Shown: positions 24,703 to 33,589 of the stretch, piece after piece
Numbering within the stretch: the first letter of the stretch is position 1
How the letters are laid out: each line of letters starts with the position of its first letter
NCBI RefSeq assembly: GCF_006539945.1
Contig: NZ_BJNZ01000018.1
Location: forward strand, 1 to 64,000
Origin: Cellulosimicrobium cellulans
Lineage (GTDB): Bacteria > Actinomycetota > Actinomycetes > Actinomycetales > Cellulomonadaceae
DNA length: 64,000 bases
Reading direction: 5' to 3'
The notes under the pieces: model-generated
Told to the model about the DNA's origin: nothing
The model's input: only the letters and a program-made list of their open reading frames with translations
Database searches by the model: none
Program-made: the position numbers and the translations under genes

Positions 24703-26334
24703 TCAGTAGGGGTGCGCCTCGGCGGGCCAGCGCAGCTCGACGCCGGCCCGGACGAGCTCGTCCTGGTAGTCGGCGAGCAGGTCGGCCTTCGACTGGACGG
24801 CGTGAGGCGTGCGCCCGGTCGCGAGGCAGTGCGCCGCGAGGTGGCCGGCGGCCTCGCCGATGTTCCACTCCACCGGGTGCAGGCGGTAGCAGCCGTTGGT
24901 GACGTGCGTCGTGCCGATGTTCTTGTTGGCCGCGAGCAGGTTGGTCACGCGCTGCGGCAGCAGTGCGCCGAGCGGTATCTCGAACGGCGTCGACGCGACG
25001 TCGATGTACGTGTCGCCGCCCGTCGAGGGGTGCAGGTCGATCCGGTACATGCCGACGCCGACCGAGTCGTCGTAGCGCGTCGCACCGCGGTCGCCGCGCA
25101 CGGCGTACGAGACGTCGTTCTCCGTCACCGTCGTCACGGCGCGCAGGCGGCGCGACTCGCGGTGGTAGGCCGCCTGGGCGAGGCCGTCGGCCGAGCCCAT
25201 GACGTCGGGTCGCAGGCGCAGGCCCGGGAAGCCGGTCCCGCCGTCGGCGCGGGGCGCCTCGGTCTGCATCCAGTAGAGCATCGAGAGGCTGAGCTGCCGG
25301 GCGTCGGCGATCCGCGCCTCCTCGACGTCGCGCGGGACGTCGAGCACGGGCGCGAGGAAGTAGTCGATGCTCGGCCAGTTCACGAGGCACAGGTCGCTCG
25401 CGTAGTGGCCGGGCGCGAACAGGTCGCGTGCCGCGATGCGCCGGAACGTCCACAGGTTGCCGTCGCCCGGGTTCTTCGACTGGTCGGCGTCCACGGCGCG
25501 CGCGTCGTCGCCCGGGTTCGGCGTGAACGACCGCACGTCCATCGCGAGCGTGCGCGGGTTGGGCGCCTCCCACGACAGCATCCGCCGCCCGTTCCACGGG
25601 CCGGGGGTGTAGGTGCTCCAGAAGTCGTAGCGCTCGGGTCGGTCGATGGTGTGGTCGCCGTCCACGTGCTCGACGGCGAAGCACACGCTCAGCGCCTGCA
25701 CGTTGTCGGGCTGCGCCTCGTCGGGAGCGCTCGGCTCCCCCGTCTCGCGGTTCGACTCGAACCCGGTGACGTACTCGGTGCCCGTCAGGGGCAGGAGCTC
25801 GCCCGTCTCGGTCGCGTCCACGACGAACGCGGCGTGGACCGTCACGGCCGCGCCCGTGGCGTCGGCAGAGACCGGGGTGAGCGTCACGGAGGTGACGCGG
25901 TCGCCGTCGGTGGTCGCCGCCGTCGGGCGCACGCGCTCGAGCAGACGGATACGGCCCGCGGACCGCCACGGGGCGAGCATCTCCTCGAGCACCCCGACCG
26001 CGACACGCGGCTCGTGGCACAGCTTGGAGACCCAGCCCGCGCCGGGGTTGAGGGCGTCCCACGTGCGCGCGGCGTCGGTGAGCGGGTAGGAGCGGCGGTA
26101 GACGTCGCGGATGCCGTCGCGCAGCGCGCGGTAGCGCGCGGTCACGCCGAACCGCTCGACCCACGCGCTCTCGTCGGGCGGCACCGCCTGGGACGTGAGC
26201 TGCCCGCCGATCCACGGGTGCTCCTCGGTGAGGACGACGCGGGCGCCCCGCTCGGCAGCGGCGAGCGCGGCGGCCACGCCGCCGAGCCCGGCACCGACGA
26301 CGAGGACGTCTGCCTGGAGGTCTGGATGGGTCAC
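24703..26334 (-). CDS. FAD-dependent oxidoreductase (FAD_oxidored family)
   Basis: A 543-residue protein opening with a Rossmann motif VLVVGAGLGGVAAALAAAERGARVVLTEEHPWIGGQLTSQAVPPDES, and later LPQRVTNLLAANKNIGTTHVTNGCYRLHPVEWNIGEAAGHLAAHCLATG. This is the PF12831 family, repeatedly found in polysaccharide and uronate utilisation operons; the reaction is not well established. No signal peptide is visible, so it acts in the cytoplasm. The ATG overlaps the lacI stop (ATGA) and the sugar-binding protein follows after 52 bases, placing it in the same operon. It may oxidise an imported sugar or sugar acid. Confidence 0.85.
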   Translation of the reverse strand: MTHPDLQADVLVVGAGLGGVAAALAAAERGARVVLTEEHPWIGGQLTSQAVPPDESAWVERFGVTARYRALRDGIRDVYRRSYPLTDAARTWDALNPGAGWVSKLCHEPRVAVGVLEEMLAPWRSAGRIRLLERVRPTAATTDGDRVTSVTLTPVSADATGAAVTVHAAFVVDATETGELLPLTGTEYVTGFESNRETGEPSAPDEAQPDNVQALSVCFAVEHVDGDHTIDRPERYDFWSTYTPGPWNGRRMLSWEAPNPRTLAMDVRSFTPNPGDDARAVDADQSKNPGDGNLWTFRRIAARDLFAPGHYASDLCLVNWPSIDYFLAPVLDVPRDVEEARIADARQLSLSMLYWMQTEAPRADGGTGFPGLRLRPDVMGSADGLAQAAYHRESRRLRAVTTVTENDVSYAVRGDRGATRYDDSVGVGMYRIDLHPSTGGDTYIDVASTPFEIPLGALLPQRVTNLLAANKNIGTTHVTNGCYRLHPVEWNIGEAAGHLAAHCLATGRTPHAVQSKADLLADYQDELVRAGVELRWPAEAHPY

Positions 26335-27473
26335 GCTGGTTCCGTTTCTCTGGTGCTCTGGTGCTCTGAGGTCTGCAGGGACGGTCTGGCTGCCGGGGGC
26401 GGCGCCGGCGGTGGCGCGGCGACGGTCTCGCCGTCGACGTCAACGCACTCGAGGAGCTGGTGCAGCTCGTCCTCGGGGACCCGGGCGGCGCGCGCGGCCT
26501 TGCGGTCGGAGCGGCCCGAGCCGGACTCGGCGACGAGGCGCGAGAGCAGGACGAGGGCGCGCGCCCCCATCTCCTCGCGCGGGATCGAGAACCCGGACCA
26601 CCGGCGCCCGCCCGGGCGCCCGTGGTGGGGCTGGCCCAGGAGGAGGAAGGAGACGTCGTCGGGCACGCGGACGCCGCGCCCCTCGAGCTCGTCGACGAGC
26701 TCCTCGGGGTAGTTCTCGGGGGCGACGACGACGGCCGTGAGGCGCTGGTCGACGATCTCCGCGGCCGTGGCGGGGACGTCGTCGAGCTCGACGAAGCGCA
26801 CGGTGAGCCCGTGCGCCTTCATCGTGGCGCGGTAGGCGTCGACGCGGTCGAGCGTCGGCTGGTCGGTGCCGCGCGGCCCGACGTAGCCGATGCGCTCGTG
26901 ACCGAGCTCGACGAGGCGCTCGACCTGGCGAGCCGTCGCCGCGACGTAGTCGGCGCCGACGTAGGGCAGGCGCCCGCCGTCGCTGCCGCGCTTGCCGATG
27001 AAGACGAACGGGTAGTTCGTGTCGAGCAGGTGCTGGAGCTCGCCCCGGTCCTCGTGCTGGCCGAGCAGCAAGCAGCCGTCGGCGATCCCGAGGCGCTGCC
27101 AGCCGTCCCGGGTGAGCCGGCGCCGGCCGTCGACGACGCGCGCGCTCGTGAACAGCAGGATGTCGATGCCCAGCTTCTCGGCCGCGTGCTCGATCCCGAC
27201 CAGGAACGGGCCGTAGAAGTCCCGGCCGGCGCGGGGGAACGTCGCCTCATAGGTGAAGACGCCGAGGATCTGGTTGTGCCCGCCCGCGAGGCGCTGCGCC
27301 ACGGGGTTCGCCGAGTAGCCCGTGATCCGGATCGCGTCGAGCACGCGCTGACGGGTCTCCTCGCTGATCCGCACCCCCGCGGGCGTGGAGTCGTTCAGCA
27401 CGAACGAGACCGTCGCCTGGCTGACGCCCGCCATGGCGGCGACGTCGGCCTGGGTGATGCGGTGCCTCGGCAT
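26331..27473 (-). CDS. LacI-family transcriptional regulator of the sugar island
   Basis: A 380-residue regulator. The DNA-binding domain is ITQADVAAMAGVSQATVSFVLNDSTPAGVRISEETRQRVLDAIRITGYSANPVAQRLAGG (about residues 6-65), followed by a periplasmic-binding-like sensor domain (ILGVFTYEATFPRAGRDFYGPFLVGIEHAAEKLGIDILLFT, ADGCLLLGQH). A proline-rich tail of about 35 residues follows the sensor domain. It is the first gene of the import operon and overlaps the FAD gene. Three sites of the form TrATnCGCATwA lie at 27546, 27602 and 29840, so the regulator probably represses itself, the operon, the GH43-like gene and the esterase until an oligosaccharide binds. Confidence 0.93.
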   Translation of the reverse strand: MPRHRITQADVAAMAGVSQATVSFVLNDSTPAGVRISEETRQRVLDAIRITGYSANPVAQRLAGGHNQILGVFTYEATFPRAGRDFYGPFLVGIEHAAEKLGIDILLFTSARVVDGRRRLTRDGWQRLGIADGCLLLGQHEDRGELQHLLDTNYPFVFIGKRGSDGGRLPYVGADYVAATARQVERLVELGHERIGYVGPRGTDQPTLDRVDAYRATMKAHGLTVRFVELDDVPATAAEIVDQRLTAVVVAPENYPEELVDELEGRGVRVPDDVSFLLLGQPHHGRPGGRRWSGFSIPREEMGARALVLLSRLVAESGSGRSDRKAARAARVPEDELHQLLECVDVDGETVAAPPPAPPPAARPSLQTSEHQSTRETEPA

Positions 27474-27545
27474 GGATCCTCCTCGATCACGTCGTCGATG
27501 ACGTGCGAGGAGTCTCGCCAGCGCACGGCCCGTGGGTCAACGCCG

Positions 27546-27557
27546 TAATACGCATTA
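27546..27557 (-). promoter_or_regulatory. LacI operator candidate upstream of lacI (site 1)
   Basis: TAATACGCATTA, one mismatch from the palindrome TAATGCGCATTA with the central CpG usual for LacI proteins. It lies 73 bases before the lacI start. The flanks extend the symmetry (GTAATA...TATTAC). Confidence 0.7.
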
Positions 27558-27601
27558 TTACGTCGGGAGCAGCGCGGATCCGCCGCTCGGCCCGCCCCGG
27601 G

Positions 27602-27613
27602 TGATCCGCATAA
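27602..27613 (-). promoter_or_regulatory. LacI operator candidate, weaker site (site 2)
   Basis: TGATCCGCATAA matches the site pattern at nine of twelve positions. It lies 56 bases (centre to centre) from site 1, upstream of lacI and downstream of the GH43-like gene, so the two could be bridged by the tetrameric or dimeric repressor. Confidence 0.45.
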
Positions 27614-27650
27614 TCGGCCGGACGCGTCAGACCTGCCGGGGATGCACGAC

Positions 27651-27688
27651 GGGCCCAGGGGCACACTCCGAGGTGCGTCCCTGGGCCC
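27651..27688 (-). terminator. Terminator hairpin of the GH43-like gene
   Basis: GGGCCCAGGG (27651-27660) pairs with CCCTGGGCCC (27679-27688), with a nested GCAC/GTGC stem. It lies 25 bases after the stop of the GH43-like gene on the minus strand. Confidence 0.75.
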
Positions 27689-27712
27689 GCTGCGCGGCCC
27701 GTGCGTGCCGCG

Positions 27713-29728
27713 CTATCCGCAGGTCAGCGCGTCGTAGGTCGCCGAGGTCGAGCCGTGCTGGGCACCGTCGGGACCGACGACGTCGACCGTCGCCTCGCCG
27801 GCCGCGACCGACGTCGAGCGCGTCGCGAAGGACTGGTAGGCGCTGCGCCCGGGCGCGACGTCGGCCACGGTGCGCTCACCGAACGGCGTCACGAGGCGGA
27901 CCGTCGCCGCGGCGTCCCCCTCGTTGCGCGCGGTCACCGCGACGTACGCGCGGCCCGCGAGGCAGCGGGTCGCGGTCTGCACCTCGACGGCAGGCTCGTC
28001 GTCACCGCACGCGGCCACCTCCTCGGCGGTCGGCGTCCAGCGGAACCAGTCGAACGACGCGACGATCTCGGGCGGCGTCGCCGACCCGCGCATCGCGAAC
28101 GGCCCGACGCCCGTCGCACCGAGCGCAGCGACGTCCACGGTGCGGCCCCACGGCGCGAACTCGACGCCGTCGACCGACACCGACGCCTGCACGGCGCTGC
28201 CGTCGCTCGCGAGGCGCAGCCAGAACGTGCTCCCGAGGTCCGACGGCGGGACGACCGAGTCGAAGCCCGTGTTGCGGTCGGTGCCGTTCTGGCGCCAGAT
28301 GAACTCGAGGCGCGGGCCGAGCGAGCCGTGCACGAGGTCGAGCTTCGCGTAGTTCGCGTCGTCGCGGTACAGGAGCAGGCCGCCCTGCTGGAAGCGCTCG
28401 GCCGGGGAGACGGAGACGGCCGTCGTGACCTCCCACGGCCCGTCCGGGACGACCTGGAGCGGCAGCGACGCACCGGCCACGCCGGTCGGGTACGTGGGGA
28501 CGCGCAGAACACCGTCGGCGAGCTCGTGCCGGGCGCTCCCCGCCCGGACGACGGACCACCGCGCCGGGTCGAGCATCGCGCCGTCGAACTCGTCGGACGC
28601 CGCGCCGCTGCACTGCTCGCGCAGCGGGTCGGGGTCCTGACCGGGCTCGGGCGGCCGCACGGCGTCGGGGTCGCGCTGCGCCCACGCGATCGTCGCGCCG
28701 AGGCGGTCACCGGACTCGTAGAAGAGGTACGTCTCGTCGCCGTCCGTGACGATCTCGGGCGCGGCCACACGGCCGACGTCGTCGCCGACGCCCGAGGCCT
28801 TGTGCAGCTCCCACCGGGGGCCGACCTGGGTCATGGTCGGGTCGAGCGTGCGGGCGAAGGTGATGCCCGTGGAGCCGTGGTAGACCACGTAGAGCTGGCC
28901 CTCCCACTCCCACAGGTTGCCGCCGGACACGTTCGTCCCGGTCGCGGCGTCGGGCACGACGAGCGGGTCGGGCCGCACGTCCCAGGTCTTGCCGTCGACC
29001 GACTCGGCCACCTTGATGCGCCGGATGTTGTCCGTGCGGTTCTGCATGTACGTCATGGCGAACCGGTAGCCGGACGACGGGTCCGGGTGCTCGACGACGC
29101 GCGCGTACGACGTCTCGGTGGTGCCCTGGCCGCCGTCGGCGTTCGTCACCGCGACCCCGGAGTCGTCGAACGTCACGCCGTCGGACGACGTCGCCCACCG
29201 CGTCGTCGAGTTCTCGCCGTGGAAGTACAGCAGCACCTCGTCGGTCGCGTCGTCCCACAGGACGTCGGGCGACGAGACGTGCGAGACGTGCTCGTAGAAG
29301 GGGAGCCACTCGTTCTCGACGATCGGGTTGTGCGCGTACTCGGTCCACGGGCCCTCGAGCGAGTCGGCGTACATGAGCGAGATGCCGCCCGGGGAGTCGT
29401 GCGGGGCGTAGTAGAGGTACCACTCCCCCAGCGGGTCGTCGAGGTAGGCGCCCGCGTGGAAGACGCTGGGGAAGATGAACTCGTCCGTCGGGTTGTAGGT
29501 CATCGACTCCTTGTCGGTGATCACGCCGCGGTACTCGAAGACCGGGAGGTCGGACGCGGACGGGGCGTCGGCCGCCGTCGCGCCCACCGGCGCCGGGGCG
29601 AGGGCTGTCGGCGACGGCGCGGCGCCGGCGGGGGCGACCGCGCCGGCTGCCACCATCGCGGCCAGGGCGACGACCGCCGCCGTCGCGACGCCGCGTCTAC
29701 GGCGTGGTGCTGCTGCTCGGGTTCTCAC
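27713..29728 (-). CDS. Secreted GH43-like five-bladed beta-propeller enzyme with C-terminal sandwich domain
   Basis: A 671-residue exported protein. The GTG at 29726-29728 is used because GGAGG lies six bases before it; an in-frame ATG eight codons upstream lacks this. The signal peptide (RTRAAAPRRRRGVATAAVVALAAMVAAGAVAPAGAA) ends near residue 37. The catalytic half (about 60-360) has propeller-type repeats: FIFPSVFHAGAYLDDPLGEWYLYYAPHD, GPWTEYAHNPIV, HVSHVSSPDVLWDDATDEVLLYFHG, VSGGNLWEWEGQLYVVYHG. After a Pro-rich linker, residues about 390-600 form a beta-sandwich of the GH43 C2/DUF1349 type (CSGAASDEFDGAMLDPARWSVVR). A further beta-sandwich ends the protein. It probably cleaves an arabinose-, xylose- or galactose-containing plant polysaccharide. 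Confidence 0.75.
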   Translation of the reverse strand: MRTRAAAPRRRRGVATAAVVALAAMVAAGAVAPAGAAPSPTALAPAPVGATAADAPSASDLPVFEYRGVITDKESMTYNPTDEFIFPSVFHAGAYLDDPLGEWYLYYAPHDSPGGISLMYADSLEGPWTEYAHNPIVENEWLPFYEHVSHVSSPDVLWDDATDEVLLYFHGENSTTRWATSSDGVTFDDSGVAVTNADGGQGTTETSYARVVEHPDPSSGYRFAMTYMQNRTDNIRRIKVAESVDGKTWDVRPDPLVVPDAATGTNVSGGNLWEWEGQLYVVYHGSTGITFARTLDPTMTQVGPRWELHKASGVGDDVGRVAAPEIVTDGDETYLFYESGDRLGATIAWAQRDPDAVRPPEPGQDPDPLREQCSGAASDEFDGAMLDPARWSVVRAGSARHELADGVLRVPTYPTGVAGASLPLQVVPDGPWEVTTAVSVSPAERFQQGGLLLYRDDANYAKLDLVHGSLGPRLEFIWRQNGTDRNTGFDSVVPPSDLGSTFWLRLASDGSAVQASVSVDGVEFAPWGRTVDVAALGATGVGPFAMRGSATPPEIVASFDWFRWTPTAEEVAACGDDEPAVEVQTATRCLAGRAYVAVTARNEGDAAATVRLVTPFGERTVADVAPGRSAYQSFATRSTSVAAGEATVDVVGPDGAQHGSTSATYDALTCG

Positions 29729-29839
29729 AGGGGACCTCCATCGGTTCCTCACCGGCGGCCTCGTCGCCGACCGGGCGCCGCGCGCGCGGCGGCGGCTGGT
29801 GGCAGTCTCGCCGCACCGGACCCGCGCGGGTCAAAGGGA

Positions 29840-29851
29840 TGATGCGCATTA
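29840..29851. promoter_or_regulatory. LacI operator candidate in the divergent GH43-like/esterase promoter (site 3)
   Basis: TGATGCGCATTA differs from the ideal TAATGCGCATTA at one position. It lies between two divergent genes, 111 bases from the GH43-like start and 98 bases before the esterase start, so one site could control both. Confidence 0.68.
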
Positions 29852-29949
29852 TTAGCGCGACCCGGGGTCCGTGTGGCGGCGCTAGAGTCGTCCCGACCCG
29901 ACATCGATGTCCGACATCAGACTTATGCGCACCCCGGAGGATCGCCACC

Positions 29950-30975
29950 GTGCCGCTCTTCGACCTGCCCCTCGCCGAGCTCGAGACCTACGCGCCCGCG
30001 CTCGACGAGCCCGCCGACCTCGACGCGTTCTGGGCGCGCACCCTCGCCGGGTCCCGCGCGGCGGGCGGGGACCTCGCCGAGACGGTCCGTCTGGAGCGGG
30101 TCGACGCCGGCCTGGAGACGGTCGTGGTCGACGACGTCACGTTCCCCGGCTTCGACGGCCAGCCGGTCAAGGCCTGGCTCGTCCGGCCGACCGTGGCCGA
30201 GCGCGCCGCTGCCGCCGGCGACGCCGCACCGCTCCCCGCCGTCGTCGAGTACCTCGGGTACGGGGGCGGGCGCGGGCTGCCGCACGAGCACCTGCTGTGG
30301 GCGAGTGCGGGCTACGCGCACCTCGTCGTCGACACGCGCGGTCAGGGCAGCGGCTGGGGTACCGGGGGCGACACACCCGACCCGGTCGGGTCCGGCCCGG
30401 CCGCCCCCGGCTTCCTGACCCGCGGCATCCTCGACCCGCACGAGCACTACTACCGCCGCGTCATCACCGACGCCGTGCGGGCCGTCGACGCCGTGCGGAC
30501 GGTCGAGGGGATCGACCCCGCGCGTGTCGCCGTGACCGGCGTGAGCCAGGGCGGCGGCCTGACCATCGCCGTCGCCGGCCTGGCCGACGGCCTCGTCGCA
30601 GCGATGCCCGACGTCCCGTTCCTCAGCCACTACCGCCGTGCCGTCGAGATCACCGACCGCCTGCCGTACGCAGAGATCACGCGCTACCTCGCCGTCCACC
30701 GGCAGCACGAGGACGCCGTGTTCCGCACGCTCTCCTACCTCGACGGCGCGAGCCTCGCGCGCCGCGCGACCGCCCCCGCCCTGTTCTCCGTCGCCCTCAT
30801 GGACCCGGTCTGCCCGCCCTCGACGGTGTACGCCGCCTACAACGGCTGGGCCGCCGGCGCGGGTGCCGGGGACGTCGAGCGCGCGATCGACGTCTACCGC
30901 TTCAACGAGCACGAGGGCGGCCAGGCCTACCGCTTCGCCCGCCAGCTCGCCTGGCTCCGCGAGCACACCCGATAA
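29950..30975 (+). CDS. Acetylxylan esterase / cephalosporin-C deacetylase type (CE7)
   Basis: A 341-residue alpha/beta hydrolase starting at a GTG (29950) with GGAGG upstream. Family marks are PLFDLPLAELETYAP at the N-terminus, RGQGSGWGTGGDTPD, RGILDPHEHYYRRVITDAVRAVDAVR, the nucleophile elbow GVSQGG (Ser199), MDPVCPPSTVYAAYN (Asp285) and FNEHEGG (His321), together the catalytic triad. CE7 enzymes remove acetyl groups from short xylo-oligosaccharides, usually inside the cell, and no signal peptide is seen here. The gene diverges from the GH43-like gene and shares a LacI-type site with it, so it belongs to the island's sugar pathway. Confidence 0.93.
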   Translation: MPLFDLPLAELETYAPALDEPADLDAFWARTLAGSRAAGGDLAETVRLERVDAGLETVVVDDVTFPGFDGQPVKAWLVRPTVAERAAAAGDAAPLPAVVEYLGYGGGRGLPHEHLLWASAGYAHLVVDTRGQGSGWGTGGDTPDPVGSGPAAPGFLTRGILDPHEHYYRRVITDAVRAVDAVRTVEGIDPARVAVTGVSQGGGLTIAVAGLADGLVAAMPDVPFLSHYRRAVEITDRLPYAEITRYLAVHRQHEDAVFRTLSYLDGASLARRATAPALFSVALMDPVCPPSTVYAAYNGWAAGAGAGDVERAIDVYRFNEHEGGQAYRFARQLAWLREHTR

Positions 30976-31076
30976 CCCGGCCCGCGCACCGCACCCGCAG
31001 ATCCGCGCGGCCGTCGAGGCGGCCCCGGGTCACGCGAGAGGGAACCCCGGCCCGCCGGAGTGCCAACCTGATCGCG

Positions 31077-31118
31077 CGAGGTAGAGCCGTGGTCGCGCGA
31101 GGTAGAGCCGTGGTCTTT
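31077..31118 (+). repeat. Two 21-bp direct repeats (copy 2, outer side)
   Basis: Units start at 31077 and 31098, each with CGAGGTAGAGCCGTGGT. They begin 102 bases after the CE7 esterase stop. Confidence 0.88.
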
Positions 31119-31358
31119 GGCCCGACGACGGCTGGTCGCCTGCCGCGGTCGGGTCGCCCGGGTCGCGCGGCCTTGTATCGGATCAAGCGGCACGGAGTCG
31201 GCTGGACAGGCCGTGGCGACTGACTCGCCCGCTCGGCGCCGTCCCGACGCGGCTCGGCACCGACGCACGCCGCAGGGCGGCGCGGCGCGGCGCGGGACGA
31301 CCCGACACCGCGGGCGGTCGCCAGGGTGAGCGACGACCAGGGCGAGACACCGTAGGGC

Positions 31359-31449
31359 GGGGTGGGTGGTGGTGCCGCGTCGTGGCGGGCCTGGCGGGAG
31401 CCGCGAGGAACGAGCGGCGGATGGTAGACGCGGCACCACCACCCACCCC
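31359..31449. repeat. Large hairpin with 23-bp perfect arms (copy 2)
   Basis: The arms GGGGTGGGTGGTGGT... (31359-31381) and ...ACCACCACCCACCCC (31427-31449) pair over a 45-base loop. The loop is the exact reverse complement of the loop in copy 1. This orientation-reversed but identical sequence argues for recent movement or gene conversion. Confidence 0.92.
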
Positions 31450-31486
31450 GACCACCCAGGGCGACCACACGCCGTCGAGCACAGGA

Positions 31487-31549
31487 ACCACGGCTCTACC
31501 TCGCGCAACCACGGCTCTACCTCGCGCGACCACGGCTCTACCTCGCGAC
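31487..31549 (-). repeat. Three 21-bp repeats in reverse orientation (copy 2)
   Basis: Units at 31487, 31508 and 31529 carry ACCACGGCTCTACCTCG; a degenerate fourth unit extends to about 31,570, within 10 bases of the ispE stop. Confidence 0.9.
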
Positions 31550-31577
31550 CTCGGTTCGACCTCGGCGGGCGGGCTCG

Positions 31578-32528
31578 TCAGTGGGCGACGACGCGGGCGC
31601 CGGCGGCGGGGGCCGTGGTGCACCAGACGGTGTCGCACGCGTCGTTCGCCGTCCACGACGCGGCGATCGCGAGCGCGTGCTGGCGGCTGCGCGCGAGGGC
31701 GGCGACCGTCGGACCGGAGCCGGAGACGATCGCGCCGAGCGCGCCGGCCTCGGTCGCGACGTCGATCGTCCGCCGGAGCTCGGGGCGCAGGGCGAGGGCA
31801 GGGCCCTGGAGGTCGTTGCGCAGCACCTGTCCGAGCCCGACGGCGTCGCCCGCGCGCAGCGCCTGCATGAGCGCGGTGTCGTCGGCGAGGTCGAGCTCGG
31901 CCGGGCCGCCGACGGTCTCGTCGAACGTGCGGTACACCTCGGGCGTGGAGAGCCCCTCCGCCTGGACGGCGAAGACCCAGTGGAACTCGCCGCGCGTCAT
32001 CGCGGGCGTGAGCACGTCGCCCCGCCCCGTCCCGACGGCGGTGTGCCCCACGAGCCCGAACGCGACGTCGGCCCCGAGCCCCGCGGCGAGGCGGACCAGG
32101 TCGGCGCGCGGGACCCCGGCGTCCCACAGCGCGTCGCACGCGACGAGCGCGGCCGCGGCGTCGGCGGAACCGCCCGCCATGCCGCCGGCGACGGGGACCT
32201 CCTTGTGGATCTCGAGCCGCACGTCGGGGTCGACGCCCACGTGCTCGGCGAGCGCGACGGCGGCCCGCCACGCGAGGTTCGTCTCGTCGGTCGGCACCAT
32301 GTCGGCCTGGAGGCCGGTCACGCTGAGCGAGACGCCCGAGCCCGGCGGCACCTGGTGGGCGACGACGTCCTCGCTGAGCCCGACCGCCTGGAAGATCGTC
32401 ACGAGCGGGTGGTAGCCGTCGTCCTGGAGCGCCCCGACCCGCAACGAGAGGTTGACCTTGCCGGGTGCGCGCACGCGGACGGACGGGGGTGGCGCGAGGG
32501 CGATGCGCGGCGGTCGCGGGGGTGTCAC
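31578..32528 (-). CDS. ispE: 4-diphosphocytidyl-2-C-methyl-D-erythritol kinase
   Basis: A 316-residue GHMP-family kinase of the non-mevalonate isoprenoid pathway, which phosphorylates CDP-ME. Marks are [31 protein letters not shown] at the N-terminus, the ATP loop [18 protein letters not shown] (about residues 112-129) and [10 protein letters not shown] near the C-terminus. The GTG at 32526-32528 overlaps the ksgA stop, giving the conserved ksgA-ispE pair. The stop is followed closely by the 21-bp repeat element instead of the usual next gene (the ABC-F gene, here 10 kb away). Confidence 0.95.
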   Translation of the reverse strand: MTPPRPPRIALAPPPSVRVRAPGKVNLSLRVGALQDDGYHPLVTIFQAVGLSEDVVAHQVPPGSGVSLSVTGLQADMVPTDETNLAWRAAVALAEHVGVDPDVRLEIHKEVPVAGGMAGGSADAAAALVACDALWDAGVPRADLVRLAAGLGADVAFGLVGHTAVGTGRGDVLTPAMTRGEFHWVFAVQAEGLSTPEVYRTFDETVGGPAELDLADDTALMQALRAGDAVGLGQVLRNDLQGPALALRPELRRTIDVATEAGALGAIVSGSGPTVAALARSRQHALAIAASWTANDACDTVWCTTAPAAGARVVAH

Positions 32529-33463
32529 GCGTCCACTGTGCCAGGTCGTCCGGTCCGACGCTCCGCGGGTGCCGCACCGCGGGCGGGGCGCTCGTCGAGG
32601 CTGCCCCGCAGGACGAGCTGCTCGGCGACGCGCGCGAACGCCGCGACGTCCAGCACCTCGCCGCGCGCCTGCGGGTCGACGTCGGCCGCCTCGAGCACCT
32701 CGGCGGCCACGCTCGCGGAGCCCGCGAGACCGGACAGCGCGGAGCGGAGCATCTTGCGCCGCTGCGCGAACGCCGCGTCGACGACGGCGAACACCTGCTC
32801 GCGCGTCGCGGTCGTGGTCGGCGGCTCGCGACGGTCGAGCGCGACGAGGGCGGAGTCGACGTTCGGCACCGGCCAGAACACGCTGCGGCCGATGGTCCCG
32901 GCGCGGCGGGCGTCGGCGTACCAGGCGGCCTTGACCGACGGCACGCCGTACGTGCGCGACCCGGGCGGGGCGGCGAGCCGGTCCGCCACCTCGGCCTGCA
33001 CCATGACGAGCACGCGCTCGAGCGAGTCGAACCGCTCGAGGAACGTCAGCAGCACGGGCACCGCGACGTTGTACGGGAGGTTGGCGACGAGCGCCGTCGG
33101 CGGCTCGCCGGGCAGGGTCGTGACCTCCAGCGCGTCCGCGCCGACGACCTCGAGCCGGTCACCGAGGTCGGGGACGTGCGCGGCGACCGTCGTGGGGAGC
33201 TGCTTCGCGAGGACCGGGTCGATCTCGACCGCGACGACGCTCGCCCCGGCCTCCAGGAGTCCCAGGGTGAGCGAGCCGAGCCCCGGGCCGACCTCGACCA
33301 CGCGCTCCCCCGTCCGCACGTCCGCGGCGCGCACGATCTTGCGGACGGTGCCGCCGTCGTGCACGAAGTTCTGGCCGAGGGTCTTGGTGGGGCGGACGCC
33401 GAGGCGGCCCGCGAGGTCACGGATCTCGGCCGGACCCAGCAGGGCACCGCGGGTGTCGCTCAT
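32525..33463 (-). CDS. rsmA: 16S rRNA (adenine1518-N6/adenine1519-N6)-dimethyltransferase
   Basis: A 312-residue SAM-dependent enzyme (KsgA) that dimethylates two adenines in the 3'-terminal hairpin of 16S rRNA. Motifs seen: [46 protein letters not shown] (SAM site) and NLPYNVAVP (catalytic motif IV). The ATG at 33461-33463 gives the standard start [27 protein letters not shown]. ispE is coupled by a GTGA overlap. A strong hairpin separates it from the upstream rpf gene. Confidence 0.95.
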   Translation of the reverse strand: MSDTRGALLGPAEIRDLAGRLGVRPTKTLGQNFVHDGGTVRKIVRAADVRTGERVVEVGPGLGSLTLGLLEAGASVVAVEIDPVLAKQLPTTVAAHVPDLGDRLEVVGADALEVTTLPGEPPTALVANLPYNVAVPVLLTFLERFDSLERVLVMVQAEVADRLAAPPGSRTYGVPSVKAAWYADARRAGTIGRSVFWPVPNVDSALVALDRREPPTTTATREQVFAVVDAAFAQRRKMLRSALSGLAGSASVAAEVLEAADVDPQARGEVLDVAAFARVAEQLVLRGSLDERPARGAAPAERRTGRPGTVDA

Positions 33464-33517
33464 GACAGCCAAGCCTACCGACCGGGGCGAGCCCGGTCCG
33501 GACGCCACGGGGGACGA

Positions 33518-33550
33518 CGGAGGGCGGGGCGCCGTGCGCCCCGCCCTCCG
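33518..33550 (-). terminator. Terminator hairpin after the first rpf gene
   Basis: CGGAGGGCGGGGCGC (33518-33532) pairs perfectly with GCGCCCCGCCCTCCG (33536-33550), a 15-bp stem with a three-base loop, 39 bases past the rpf stop. Confidence 0.8.
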
Positions 33551-33589
33551 CGGTGCGGCCGTCGGGCGGCCGCGCGTCCTGCTACCCGG

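Larger units (their letters stand above)
31077..31549. repeat. Composite intergenic repeat element, copy 2 (inverted relative to copy 1)
   Basis: The 602-base gap 30,976-31,577 contains no credible gene. It holds two intact 21-bp units (31,077-31,118, with a degenerate one near 31,033), about 230 bases of unique GC-rich sequence, a hairpin with the same 23-bp arms as copy 1 (31,359-31,381 and 31,427-31,449), and three intact reverse units (31,487-31,549). Read on the minus strand it aligns with copy 1: the central region of about 100 bases is identical, and CCTGGTCGTCGCTCACCC and CCGCGGTG are kept further out. The flanking array sizes differ. Confidence 0.85.
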
